From assembly GCA_963575745.1 (NCBI GenBank), contig CAUYUJ010016149.1, positions 311,654 to 375,653 on the forward strand: a stretch of DNA of 64,000 bases. The letters are read 5' to 3'. Source of the stretch: Prorocentrum cordatum. Taxonomy: Eukaryota; Sar; Dinophyceae; Prorocentrales; Prorocentraceae. Of the stretch, positions 10,118-20,374 are shown in pieces (position 1 is the stretch's first letter; the number at the start of each line of letters is the position of its first letter). Both the position numbers and the translations under genes were made by a program. Under the pieces are notes generated by a model, which worked only from the letters and a program-made list of their open reading frames with translations, was not told where the DNA came from and searched no databases.

Positions 10118-10375
10118 CCACAGCGCGCGTGTACACCACAGTGCCTGCGTGCACCACAGCGCTTGTGTACACCACGCCGCCTATGTACACCACTGCAGCC
10201 GCGTGCAACACAGCGCCAGACAGCGCTTGTGTACACCACAGCGCCTGCGTACACCACATCAGCCGTGTGCTACACAGCACCAGTGTACACAATGCCTGCG
10301 TGCCCCACAGCGCTTGTGTACACCACGGCGCACGTGTGCACCACATCAACCGTGTGCAACAGAACACAATTGTTG
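10118..10375 (+). repeat. 18-bp minisatellite, forward array
   Basis: About 14 units of an 18-bp motif close to GCGCTTGTGTACACCACA, each holding the palindrome GTGTACAC. The arrays at 10870-11010 and 11240-11365 are the same motif in the opposite orientation. Confidence 0.88.
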
Positions 10376-10869
10376 CATGTAGCATTTTAGAGGGAATTTT
10401 TATGGCAGAATGGAGCGCCTGTGGATTCCACGGAAAATAATTGTTTCATGTAGGATTTGGAGCGGAATTTTTATGGAAGAAGGGGCGTCGCTGGAATCTA
10501 CGAGTCCTCCCTTGTCCGCCCGCATCATCCTAACTCCTCCCATCTGCTTCCCGGACGCTCCAGCAGATTGGCCGTCCGAGAACCAATTGGACTGCTTCAA
10601 TCGACCATTCTGCGGTGCACGCTGAGATGCGCACGTGCGGTGTAGCGCCGACCCGCACAACAGGGGGGAAGGGTGAGGGAGGAGGGGAATGAGGAAGAGG
10701 AGGAGGAGGACGAGGAGGAGGAGGCGGAGGAGGAGGTGGCGGAGGAGAATGAATGGAATAACGTCACATTCTATCATCAGCTCTTCCCTGGCGTGGCGTT
10801 TGGCTGTCCGCAGCAGATCCTCAGCTACATGCTCTTTCTACCTGTCCTGTGTCACCAACGCTGCGTTGC
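10376..10869. other. Spacer between inverted minisatellite arms, no gene
   Basis: Contains a GGA-rich tract at about 10690-10750 and no recognisable coding motif. Confidence 0.5.
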
Positions 10870-11010
10870 ACGCGGATGCTGTGGTGTGCACAGGCGCTGC
10901 GGTGCACGCAAGCATTGTGGTGTACACAGGCGCTGTGCTGCACATGATTGTTGCGGTGTACACATTCGCTGTGGTGTACACCAGCGCTGTGATGCACGCA
11001 AGCACTCGGG
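10870..11010 (-). repeat. 18-bp minisatellite, inverted array 1
   Basis: Units near GGTGTACACAGGCGCTGT, the reverse complement of the motif at 10118-10375. Confidence 0.85.
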
Positions 11011-11014
11011 AGCC

Positions 11015-11225
11015 TTGAGACGGGGGTCGATGCAAACGGGAGTCAGCCAGAGCGCCCGATCTTGCAGGATCCTGAAGGGCCAGGGTCGCAGCGACCTGGG
11101 CTTGGGTGCAGGATCCTGCAGGATCTTGCAGAATCTTGCGCGTTGACCCGGGTTTGGTTGCAGGATCTTGCAGGAATCTGCAGGATTCTGCAAGGCCTGA
11201 CTGACCTGGGTTTGGATTGACCCAG
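11015..11225. repeat. Dispersed hairpin-rich module (TGCAGGATC / TTGACCCRGGTCAG), copy 1
   Basis: Several imperfect TGCAGGATCTTGCAGGA units end in the inverted repeat CCTGGGTTTGGATTGACCC / AGGTCAG. The start (GGGGGTCGATGCAAACGGGA) and the end match a second copy at 32848-33085. Confidence 0.75.
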
Positions 11226-11239
11226 GTCAGAAGATCCCC

Positions 11240-11365
11240 GAAGCACTGTGGTGTACACAGGCGGTGTGTTGCACACGGCTGTTGCGGTGTACGGAGACGC
11301 TGTGGTGTACACGCGCGCTGTGGTACACGCGAACATTGTAGTGTACACAGGCGCTGTGGGGCAGA
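11240..11365 (-). repeat. 18-bp minisatellite, inverted array 2
   Basis: Same unit as 10870-11010. It is followed by CAGATCGCCACCTACATGCT, which matches, in inverted orientation, the sequence beside the forward array at 10098-10122 (AGCATGAATGTGGCGATCTG). Confidence 0.85.
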
Positions 11366-11486
11366 TCGCCACCTACATGCTGCTCGCGTCGTCGTCGTCG
11401 TCGCCTTTCGCTTGCCGCTCATCGTCGTCGTGCGCGCGGGCGCGGCTGTGGTGCAGGAGCCACACGGCGGGGGGGGGCGTTACGTC

Positions 11487-12140
11487 ATGGCCCCCCCCCT
11501 TCATGACGCCCGTCATCGTCGAAAATGGAGAAACGCTCTCCTCAAGGGGGGCAGCGGCAGCGCCGGCGGCGCGCAGGCGGCCGCGCCGTCCCCCGGCGGG
11601 GGCGCCATCCTCGCCACCGTCGGGGCGGCCGACGCAGCGAGCGCGGGTGGAGCGCCGCCCGCCGGGAGCCGCACGGGGCGCTCGCCGGGGAGCTTGCTGG
11701 CGCTGCCGCCGAACGCCTCGGACGGTGCGCTGATCGCCCATGGGGGCAAGTGGGGCCATCGCTCCTGGATTGCCCTCATCGGCGGCCACGGCGGGAAGTT
11801 CTGCGCCGACGAGGGCCACATCGTCAAGTGCAACCGAGCTGCCATCGGCAGGTGGGAGAGGTTTTACCTCCACTACGCGGGCAGGGGCAAGTGGGCGCTG
11901 AGAGGCGGGAGATGGAACAGGTGGTGCGCCGATGAGGGCCACAGAATCAGGTGCAATCGCAGATGGATTCGCAGGTGGGAGAAGTTCAGCTTCGGAACGA
12001 TCGGCGGCGAGAACACCTACCGCTACCTCCGCGGCGGCCGTTGGAACAGGTTCTGCGCTGACGAGGTGAACCGCGGCGTCAAGTGCAATCGCGGCCACCT
12101 GAAATCGTGGGAGAAGTTTTCCGTCGTGCCGCACGTCTAG
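11487..12140 (+). CDS. Fascin-like beta-trefoil protein
   Basis: A 217-residue reading frame. I chose the ATG at 11487, because the open frame upstream of it is 18-bp minisatellite and (GTC)n. After a low-complexity Gly/Ala/Pro N-terminus (about residues 1-85) come three similar blocks of about 40-45 residues, at roughly 86-135, 136-175 and 176-217. Each has the pattern [hydrophobic]-x-GGxxxxxFCADE...hKCNR...xWEKF: SWIALIGGHGGKFCADEGH with CNRAAIGRWERF, then RWNRWCADEGH with CNRRWIRRWEKF, then RWNRFCADEVN with CNRGHLKSWEKF. This Gly...AxE...CNR...WExF signature is that of fascin/FRG1-like beta-trefoil repeats, three of which make one fold, so the domain appears complete. Family members bundle actin or bind ligands; the function of this one is unknown. 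No disabling change is visible and the frame ends with TAG. Confidence 0.65.
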   Translation: MAPPLHDARHRRKWRNALLKGGSGSAGGAQAAAPSPGGGAILATVGAADAASAGGAPPAGSRTGRSPGSLLALPPNASDGALIAHGGKWGHRSWIALIGGHGGKFCADEGHIVKCNRAAIGRWERFYLHYAGRGKWALRGGRWNRWCADEGHRIRCNRRWIRRWEKFSFGTIGGENTYRYLRGGRWNRFCADEVNRGVKCNRGHLKSWEKFSVVPHV

Positions 12141-12861
12141 CGCCGTGGCCGGCGGTCTAGTGCGCGGTTCGCGTCCCGTAGAGCCGCTTCCTCCGTCCGC
12201 CTCCGTCCTCATCCTTCCTCGCCCATTTCATCCTACGGCATAGCTTCCCCTTTTTCAGCTCGTGTCTGGTTCTTCAGCTGCAAATGCGTTCAACTGCTGG
12301 CGCATTTCGTAGCAGTCTCGTCCGTCGCTTATCCTCAGCGACCGCCCTTCGTGGTCTGGGGGTCAGAATGCTGACGCGCATCGAGCTTCTCATGCAGCGC
12401 CAGCGCCCGCGGAGTAACAAGCCATGTGCGTCACGCTTGCATGCGTACTAACATTGGTCAGCTTGTTTTGCTGTGGCACGGCACGGCACTTGGCGAAGGG
12501 TAAGACGCGCGTGCGGTTTTCCACACATGTGTCAATACACGCGCAATACAGACATGTGCATGACGGCATGCAGCCGCTGCATTGCGACGTTGTTTTGTGC
12601 TGCGCTGGACCCTAAGCGCGCGCGAAGCCGGGCGCGTGCTCTTAGTTATGTATGTATAGGTATACCCCTCTGTTTGAACATGTTCAGTGTCGTTGCGTTT
12701 TCTGGTTTATTTTGGAGAACAAGTGGACCTTTGTTGGACACAAAACTAGACATCCAAGACGTGATACGGTTTTCTGAGTGTTCGGTGTTCTAGCTCTCCT
12801 ATTGGGTTTCCAATCGAAGTTCCTCTTCTGGGAGATCTGCGGTGTCATTGTTTGTCCCTAG
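12141..12861. other. Downstream non-coding DNA of the fascin-like gene
   Basis: No repeat family or ORF of note. No canonical polyadenylation signal is evident near the gene end. Confidence 0.5.
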
Positions 12862-13505
12862 ATGAGGTGTTTGTTGTGCCAAAACGCCCGCGAGCAAAAC
12901 GGCAACAGTCAACTGCACAATGTAATATTGAATGCTTCCTGTGTTCAAGCATTTCTATCGGGGCTCCTCTGTGTTATCCTTTGTCTAGGGCACCCAACTG
13001 GTACGAGTGGATACCACGAACACAGTTGCGAATGCCAGCAGACAACCAAACGCGCGATCAGGGCCAGGGTGCTTGAACACACACCCAAACAGGTCCGACA
13101 TCCACACAGCCGCGACAAAAGTTACAACAAACAATGCAACACGATCTCATTAACCTAGTTGCTTCAAGCGGCGCCCACAAAAGGAGCATTAGGTGAACTT
13201 TGTTTTCCAATGTTGGCAACATGCAGGGAAGGTGGCCAGGGTCAGGTAGTAAATATTTTCCTCATTGGGCCACACGCCTCGTGGCAATTTAGGGAGGCGG
13301 ATGCAACTTGATGCCCGGGTGTTATTCCGATTGGATCTTTCATTGTGATGTGGTCACGTGCGGATCGACATTCGGCCGCGTGGTTTCGTTCCTTGGAGAC
13401 GTCGGCCATGAACTGTGCGGGGAATCCATGATGGTATGTCTTATCTTTGCAACGCGTAGAACGTTCAGTGCGAACATGTCCGTTCTATTTGATCCACTTG
13501 ACACA
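12862..13505. repeat. Dispersed repeat block A1
   Basis: About 640 bp that align with 20690-21310 at roughly 80% identity by eye. Shared landmarks include AGCAAAACGGCAACAGTCAA, GACAACCAAACGCGCGATCA, AAAAGGAGCATT, GTGGTCACGTGCGG and TGTGATCCACTT-like ends. No open coding frame is conserved between the copies. Confidence 0.8.
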
Positions 13506-13549
13506 TGGCCTCATACACTTTTTCGCGGGGATTGGCGATTTCGATGACG

Positions 13550-14060
13550 TGCGGGCCTTTTTTCGCAGTTGCCCGTTCGCATGCCAGCGTGCCGTTCCAA
13601 GAATGCAGCCGGAGATGTATCTGCATACAAGGCAGCCAACGACACAGCCGACGAGGCACCCAACCAGGCAACCACCCAGGCAACCAACAGGGCAGCCAAC
13701 CAGGCAGCGGGCAATAAGGCAGCCGACAAGGCAGCCATCGAGGTCCCCCGCAGGCGGCAACGGGCGGCGACGGGCGGGAACACGGCGAATACGGGCAAGC
13801 ATTGTCCAGGGAACAGTTGCTGAGCCGCGGGGGCGGACGGGCGTTCTTCGGGTGCCGCGGCCAGGGGGGGGCCTCAGCCGGCCTTGCCGTTGGGGCGGTT
13901 TTGGTGCCTCTGTATACGTGGCCCTCGCGACACGCAGCGAACCTGCGTCTCCGCGCGACGGATCGGGGCGGGGGTTATTGAAGTCTGCGCGTGTGAATCC
14001 TCGCGCGCGCAGACGTTTGCGCATGGGACGCGCTCAGCGGTGTCCGACGCGCCCACTGAA
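13550..14060. repeat. Dispersed repeat block A2 with 12-bp CAGGCAACCAAC minisatellite
   Basis: Aligns with 19190-19690. It includes CGTTCGCATGCCAGCGTGCC, a short tandem of CAGGCAACCAAC-like units (about 13640-13735), GCGGCAACGGGCGGCGACGG, and ACACGCAGCGAACCTG. The two copies differ by small indels. The Ala/Asn/Thr-rich frame over the minisatellite is not preserved well enough to call a gene. Confidence 0.8.
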
Positions 14061-14330
14061 CAAGTGCGCCGCGGCGGGCTTGGCTTGTCATTTCATACAT
14101 CGGATGCATTTTGCGGTGTCCCAGCGCCCACGTAGCGATCCCGCCTGGGCGGGCTTGGCGTATGAATTCGCATATCGGATGCACATCGCGCCCCAGCGCG
14201 TTCGGTGTTTAAATTCACACACGGGGCGCACCTACGTATATTTAAACGGCGCGTCCGATTTACAATCGGACTTGTTCGCGTGCGGTGTGTAAATTCACAG
14301 ACTGGACGCACCCATCGTTAAGCGGCGCGT
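13995..14330 (+). repeat. About 65-78-bp satellite, array A
   Basis: Units contain GCGGTGTCCGACGCGCCCAC, a CGATCG-type core, GGCGGGCTTGGCGT, and a GTGTGAATTCACAC-like palindrome before CGGATGC. The same unit forms arrays at 16504-16815 (inverted) and 19625-20125. Confidence 0.8.
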
Positions 14331-14389
14331 CCTTTTTCCGATGTGGTTGGTTTAGTTGTTTTGTTTGTTTCCTTTTTTTCCCCAATCTT

Positions 14390-14470
14390 TCTTGTTTGGG
14401 TTTTCGTTTTGAATAGAGGGGTGTGGCCGCGTCCTCCTCCCGCCTCCCGTCTCCTCCTGCCCTCCCTTCG
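14390..14470. repeat. Dispersed TTGGGTYTTCGTTTTGAA module, copy 1
   Basis: GTTTGGGTTTTCGTTTTGAA followed by a GC-rich and TCC-rich stretch. It resembles 28175-28235 and 57985-58050. Confidence 0.55.
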
Positions 14471-14478
14471 CCGACGAT

Positions 14479-16206
14479 GGGGGCTGCGATCTGCGAAATT
14501 GTCGCCATTTTCGAGGGCTGCTGGTGGGTCCTGCGGAGTGAGGCACCGCGCGGATCTGAGCGGGACCTCGCCGTCTTTGGCGGGCTGCGATCTGCGAAAT
14601 TGTCGCCATTTTCGAGGGCTGCTGGTGGGTCCAGCGGAGTGAGGCACCGCGCGGACCTGAGCGGGACCTCGCCGTTTTTGGGGGTTGCGATTTGCGAAGC
14701 TGTCGCCGCTTTCGAGGGCTGCTGGTGGGCCCAGCGGAGTGAGGCACCGCGCGGATCTGAGCGGGACCTCGCCGTCCCTGGGGGGCTCCGATCTGCGAAG
14801 CTGTCGCCATTTTCGAGGGCTGCTGGTGGGTCCTGCAGAGTGAGGTACCGCGCGGATCTGAGCGGGACCTCGCCGTCCCTGGCGGGCTGCGATCTGCGAA
14901 ACTGTCGCCACTTTCGAGGGCTGCTGGTGGGCCCAGCGGAGTGAGGCACCGCGCGGACCTGAGCGGGACCTCGCCGTCCCTGGCGGGCTGCGATCTGCGA
15001 AGCTGTCGCCACTTTGGAGGGCTGCTGGTGGGTCCAGCGGGGTGAGGCACCGCGCGGACCTGAGCGGGACCTCGCCGTCCCTGTCCATGGGGGGGCTGCG
15101 ATTTGCGAAGTTGTCGCCACTTTCGAGGGCTGCTGGTGGGTCCTGCGGAGTGAGGCACCGCGCGGATCTGAGCGGGACCTCGCCGTCCCTGGCGGGCTCC
15201 GATCTGCGAAGTTGTCGCCCTTTTCGAGGGCTGCTGGTGGGCCCAGCGGAGTGAGGCACCGCGCGGACCTGAGCGGGACCTCGCCGTCCCTGGCGGGCTG
15301 CGATCTGCGAAATTGTCGCCGGTTTCGAGGGCTGCTTGTGGGTCCAGCGGAGTGAGGCACCGCGCGGACCTGAGCGGGACTTCGCCGTCCCTGGGGGGCT
15401 GCGATTTGCGAAGCTGTCGCCATTTTCGAGGGCTGCTGGTGGGTCCTGCGGAGTGAGGCGCCGCGCGGATCTGAGCCGGACCTTGCCGTCCTTGGGGGGC
15501 TGCGATCTGCGAAATTGTCGCCATTTTCGACGGCTGCTGGTGGGTCCTGCGGAGTGAGGCACCGCGCGGACCTGAGCGGGACCTCGCCGTCCCTGGGGGG
15601 CTGCGATTTGCAAAATTGTCGCCACTTTGGAGGGCTGCTGGTGGGTCCAGCGGAGTGAGGCACCGCGCGGACCTGAGCGGGACCTCGCCGTCTTTGGGGG
15701 GCTGCGATTTGCGAAGGTGTCGCCCTTTTCGAGGGTTGCTGGTGGGTCCTGCAGAGTGAGGCACCGTGCGGATCTGAGCGGGACCTCGCCGTCCCTGGTG
15801 GGCTGCGATCTGCTAAGTTTTCGCCACTTTCGAGGGCTGCTGGTGGGCCCAGCAGAGTGAGGCACCGCGCGGATCCGAGCGGGACCTCGCCGTCCCTGGG
15901 GGGTTGCGATCTGCGAAATTGTCGCCACTTTCGAGGGCTGCTGGTGGGTCCTGCGGGGTGAGGCACCGCGCGGATCTGAGCGGGACCTCGCCGTCTTTGG
16001 GGGGCTGCGATCTGCGAAATTGTCGCCTCTTTCGAGGGCCGCTGGCGTGTCTTGCGGAGTGAGGCACCGCGCGGATCTGAGCGGAACCTCGCCGTCCCTG
16101 GGGGGTTGCGATTTGCGAAGCTGTCGCCACTTTCGAGGGCTGCTGGTGGGTCCAGCTGAGCGAGGCACCAGGCAGATCTGAGCGGGACATCGCAATATTT
16201 GGGGGG
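14479..16206 (-). repeat. 101-bp tandem array, about 17 copies
   Basis: Head-to-tail units with landmarks GCTGCGATCTGCGAA, TTCGAGGGCTGCTGGTGGG, GTGAGGCACCGCGCGGA and GAGCGGGACCTCGCCGT. The GAGGCACC landmark recurs at spacings of 100, 101 and 101 bp, with one 108-bp unit carrying a short insertion near 15085. All three minus-strand frames stay open across most of the array (ORFs of 568, 651 and 470 codons), because the unit has no stop triplet on that strand. The units differ by point changes in both flanking and central parts, so there is no constant-repeat/variable-spacer pattern. Confidence 0.93.
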
Positions 16207-16503
16207 CTGCGAGTCTCACGATTGCCGCTCGCAGAAGTATATGCGCCCATGTCACGTCATCATCTCCGTACAACGTCTCCCAAGCTACTCATGCCCCGCA
16301 TTGCGCAGGGGTTGGGTACGTCGCCAGGGTAATGTGTTACATTAGTGTTGTTAGTATTATTATTCATTTTTTGTTAACCACAAATAAAGGGGAGTTGTTT
16401 TAAACCATATACTAGAGAATACTACTTATGCAATTCCACTTTACGATCGATGCTCCGCGTTTTTTTTTCCACGCACACACCACGCGCAACACAATTCCGA
16501 TCG
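16207..16503. other. AT-richer spacer, no gene
   Basis: Contains TAGTATTATTATTC and a CAAATAAAGG string; no coding or structural motif is recognised. Confidence 0.45.
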
Positions 16504-16815
16504 TAAAGTTGACGCGCCTCTTAACGATGAGTGCGCCCCGTCTGTGAATTTACACACCGCACGCGAACACATCCGATTTTAAAGTGGACGCGCCACTTAA
16601 CGATGGATGCGGCCCGTGTGTGAATTTACCGAGCGCACCTTGGCGCGATCGTAAAGTGGGTTTCGTCGGACACCGCAATGTGCATCCGATGTGTGATTCA
16701 CACAATAAGCCCGCCGCCGCCCGATCGTTAAGTGAATGCGTCGGGCACCGCAAAGTGCATCCGATGTGTGAACTCACACACTGAACCCGCCGCTGCCCGA
16801 TCGTTAAACGGATGC
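16504..16815 (-). repeat. About 65-78-bp satellite, array C, inverted
   Basis: Reverse-complement units of arrays A and B (CGATCGTTAAGTG, GCATCCGATGTGTGA, AAGCCCGCCGC). With array A it brackets the 101-bp array in opposite orientations. Confidence 0.8.
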
Positions 16816-16841
16816 AACGGAAACGTCTTGGGCCTTGTATG

Positions 16842-16862
16842 GGGGTCCAAAATTTGGACCCC
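16842..16862. repeat. 21-bp perfect palindrome
   Basis: GGGGTCCAAA, a central A, then TTTGGACCCC. Confidence 0.85.
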
Positions 16863-17385
16863 AAGGCGCTCCGAAGAGTCTCGAGGCGATTTCACGGGAT
16901 CCAGGGGCTTCTGGTGGATTGTTCCTGGCGATCTCGGGTGGTTGCCAGAATCGGCGGGCCAAGACGAGGACGGCGACGACGATGATGACGATCCGTTCCC
17001 GCCTCAGCGCCGGCCACTACCTGTTTTGGTCTGGCCGACGCTGCCCCGCAGCAGGGGGCAGGCTCCCGGGAATGGTGCTCCTGTCATCGGGTCCGTGGTC
17101 TCGAGCGAGTTTCCCTTTCTGGCCCCGTCGGCCTTCCACAAGAACAATCCGGGCAGTTCCAGGCCGACCCTTCCCTTGTCGCGTTTATTTGGAGTCCCTC
17201 GGGCTCTTCGGGATTCCTCCAGGCACTTCGGGTTTGTCCGAGGCTCTCTGGACCCCTGCGGGCTCCTCGGCCTCCCTGGGCACCTCCTGCCCTCTCCGGT
17301 CTTGCAGAACGCAGCAAAACCATGAATAAACATGGCCTTCATAATTTTCGTGTATCAAACGTTCTAATTTGATGTCCAATCTATG
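16863..17385. other. Unrecognised GC-rich DNA
   Basis: Frames are open on both strands, but there is no family motif. Short CCTCGGGCTCTTCGGG-like repeats run from 17190 to 17290. Confidence 0.4.
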
Positions 17386-17581
17386 CGTATGTATGTATGT
17401 ACGTACGTACATACGCACGTACGTATGTATGAATGTAGGTATAGATGTATGTGTAGTTGGGTGTATATTTCTATATGCATGTATTATTGTGTGTATGTAT
17501 GCATGTATGTGTGTATGTATGCATGCATGTATGTATGTATGTATGTATGTATGTATGTATGTATGTATGTATGTATGTATG

Positions 17582-17615
<34 letters not shown>

Positions 17616-17658
17616 TGTATGCATACATGCATTTATGTATGTATGTATGTATGTATGG

Positions 17659-17691
<33 letters not shown>

Positions 17692-18067
17692 TGTGTGTAT
17701 GTATGTATGTATGTATGTATGTTTGGTTGTATGTATGTATGTTTGTACGTATGTATGTGTGTATGTATGTACGCATGTATGTATGCATGTATGTTTGTAT
17801 GTATGCATGCATGCATGCATGTATGCATGCATGTATGCATGCATGCATGCATGTATGTATGTATGTATGTATGTATGTATGTATGTATGTACATATGTAT
17901 GTATGCATGCATGCATGCATGCATGCATGCATGTATGTATGTATGTATGTACGTATGTATGTGTGTGTATGTATGCATGTGTGTATGTATGTATGTATGT
18001 ATGTATGTATGTATGCATGCATGCATGCATGCATGCATGCATGCATGTATGTATGTATGTATGTATG

Positions 18068-18101
<34 letters not shown>

Positions 18102-18131
18102 TGTATGTATGTATGTATGTATGTATGTATG
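17386..18131. repeat. (ATGT)n tetranucleotide microsatellite
   Basis: About 745 bp of TATG/ATGT with islands of (CATG)n. Long MYVCMYV-type and THTYIHTY-type frames on the two strands are artefacts. Confidence 0.96.
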
Positions 18132-18340
18132 AAGGAGCGCGTTCTGTAGTCGCTTGGAGGGGGGCCGGGTTGGAACCAGACGCCCCCCCCTTTCCTCCCC
18201 TACTTCTCCTCTCGCCCTCTCCTCGGGCCGGCGCCTGCGTCGGCGGCGGCTGGCGGCGGCGGGGACGACGATTTCCTTTTCTGGGCCGGCGCCGGCGCTT
18301 GCGGCGGCGGGCGGCGGCGGCGGGGAGCGTCGACGAGGAC
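18132..18340. other. GC-rich spacer with CGGCGCCGG clusters
   Basis: Contains GGCGGCGGCTGGCGGCGGCG and related strings that recur at 18840-18990. Confidence 0.5.
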
Positions 18341-18815
18341 GACGGTGGTGGTGGTGGTGGTGGGTTGTGGTGGTGGTGGTGGTTGTCGTTGTTGTGGTGT
18401 GGTGGTTTGTTGTGGTGGTGGTGGTTTGGTGGTGGTGGTGGTTTGGTGGTGGTTTGTGGTGGTGGTTTGTGGTGGTGGTGGTGGTGGGTTGTGGTGGTGG
18501 TGGTGGTGGTTTGGTGGTTGTGTGGTGGTGGTTTGTGGTGGTGGTGGGTTGTGGTGGTGGCGGTGGTTTGCCGAGGTGGTGGTGGTTGTGTTGTTTGTGG
18601 CGGTGGTGGTGGTGTGGTAGATTGTGGTGGTGGTGGTGGTAGTTATGGTGGGTTTTTGTGGTGGTGTTGACGGCGAGTTGTGGTGGTGGTGGTGGTTGTG
18701 GTGGTGGTGGTTGCTGTGATGGTGGTGGTTGTGTGGTGGGTTGGTGGTGGTGGTGGTGGGTTGAGGCGGTGGTGGTGGTGGTTGTGGTGGTAGTGGTGGT
18801 AATCGTCGCTGTGTC
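18341..18815. repeat. (GGT)n microsatellite
   Basis: About 475 bp of GGT/GTG with interspersed TTT and TGT variants. The poly-Val, poly-Trp and poly-Thr/His frames are artefacts. Confidence 0.95.
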
Positions 18816-19135
18816 CCCGCCGTCGCCGTCGCCCGCGCCAGCGCTGCTGGCCGCCGCCAGCGCCGGCGCCAGCGCCGGCGCCAGGGGGGGGGGACCACCC
18901 TCCCCTTGAGGCTGCCTCCGGTCATTGTAGATGCGTCCCCGCCGTCGTCGCTGCTGGCGGCCGCCAGCGCCGGCGCCGGCGCCGAAGGGGGCGCGGGGAG
19001 GGTTTGAAACCCCTCCTCCCCCTTGGGGGGGGTGTTCGGGAGGGGGGGGGGTTGGGGGAGGGCAGTCTCCATGTTTTTGAACGACGGCGCCGAGAGTTGG
19101 GAGGGGGGCCCACCCCCGTATCGAAACGCGCCGCT
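18816..19135. other. GC-rich DNA with G-runs and CGCCGGCGCC clusters
   Basis: Repeated GCCAGCGCCGGCGCC strings at about 18855 and 18963, and runs of up to nine G. Such runs could form G-quadruplexes, which is inference. Confidence 0.45.
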
Positions 19136-19139
19136 TGAA

Positions 19140-19690
19140 ACACCCAAACGGGTCCGGCATTCGTGGGAAATTTGCTGAGGTGCGGTTTTTGTTTGCGCAG
19201 TTTTCCGTTCGCATGTCAGCGTGCTGTTCCAAGAAGGCAACCAACGATGTATCTACACACAAAACAGCCAACGACGCAGCCGACGAGGCCCCCAACCAGG
19301 CGACCACCCAGGCAACCAACACGGCAGCCAACTAGGCAGCCGGCGATAAGGCAGCAGACGAGGCAGCCATCGAGGCCACCCGCAGGCGGCAACGGGCGGC
19401 GACGGGCGGGAACGAGGCGAATAAGGGCAAGCATTGTTCGGAGAACAGTTGCGGAGCCGCGGGGGCGGACAGGGGGGGGCCTTTAGCCGGCCTTGTCGTT
19501 GGGGCGGTTTTGGCGTCTCTGTATACATGGCCCTCGCGACACGCAGCGAACCTGGTTCCGCGCGACGGATCGGGGCGGGGTTATTGAAGTCTGCGCGTGT
19601 GAGACCTCGCGCGCGCAGACGTTTGCGCATCGGACGCGCTTTGCGGTGTCCGACGCGCCCACTAAACGATCGCGCCGCAGCGGGATTGGC
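19140..19690. repeat. Dispersed repeat block B1 (copy of A2)
   Basis: Matches 13550-14060 from CCGTTCGCATGTCAGCGTGC through the 12-bp CAGGCAACCAAC minisatellite to GACGCGCTTTGCGGTGTCC. It is preceded by an ACACCCAAACGGGTCCGGCA module that also occurs at about 20875 and 13080. Confidence 0.8.
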
Positions 19691-20125
19691 GTGTAACTTC
19701 ACGCATCGGATGCGTTTCGCGGTGTCGGACGATCGCGTTCCGCGACGGGATTGGCGTGTACAATCGCACATCCGATGCGTCTTACGGTGCCCGACGTGCC
19801 CACATCACAAACGCGCTCCGCTGAGGGATTGATGCGGGAATTCACAGAACGGATGCATTACTCGGTGTCCGACGCGCTCACTTAACGATCGTCGCGCCGG
19901 GGCGGGCTTGGCGTATGAATTCGCACATCGGATGCGCTTCGCGGTGTCCGGCGAACCCACTTAACGATCGCGCTGGGGCGCGCTCGGTGGATAAATTCAC
20001 ACACGGGACGCACCTATCGTTAAGCGGCGCGTCAATTTTACGATCGTTTCTTTTTGCGCTCGGTGTGTATATTCACAGACGGGGCGCACCCATCGGTGAC
20101 CGGCGCGTCCAGTTTACGATCGGTC
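19625..20125 (+). repeat. About 65-78-bp satellite, array B
   Basis: Six to seven units in the same orientation as array A. Landmark spacings from GCGGTGTC to GCGGTGTC are 76, 65 and 78 bp. Ends with CCGGCGCGTCCAGTTTACGA. Confidence 0.8.
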
Positions 20126-20256
20126 TTGTTCGCATTGATTGTTGAAAAAATATGACGCGGAGCGTCGTTCGTAAAATGGAATTGCTTCGGAAAAAGCTCT
20201 GGAACCCTGCGGGCTCCTCCTGGCCATTCCGGGTCCAATATTTTTTCCCTCCCCCC

Positions 20257-20260
<4 letters not shown>

Positions 20261-20306
<46 letters not shown>
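20261..20306. repeat. (TA)n microsatellite
   Basis: Twenty-three TA units following a C-run. Confidence 0.97.
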
Positions 20307-20310
<4 letters not shown>

Positions 20311-20374
20311 CCGGTTGGAGTGTTTCCAGTTTCCAGTGCCATTTTTTATGCGTAATTGTTTGTCCTTGGATTTG

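Noticed and set aside
13511-13823. Ala/Asn/Thr-rich small protein over the 12-bp minisatellite
   Set aside because: The matching copy at 19190-19400 has indels and a different frame, so no conserved coding signal.
14479-16206. CRISPR-like array
   Set aside because: Units are 101 bp, vary throughout, and lack constant repeats alternating with unique spacers; the window is eukaryotic.
14260-16273. Three overlapping minus-strand ORFs of 470-651 codons
   Set aside because: Product of the 101-bp array lacking stops on that strand. No frame is favoured and units change without regard to codon position as far as I can see.
17369-19331. 433-codon plus and 615-codon minus ORFs over (ATGT)n and (GGT)n
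   Set aside because: Microsatellite artefacts (MYVC and THTYIHTY repeats, poly-His/Thr).
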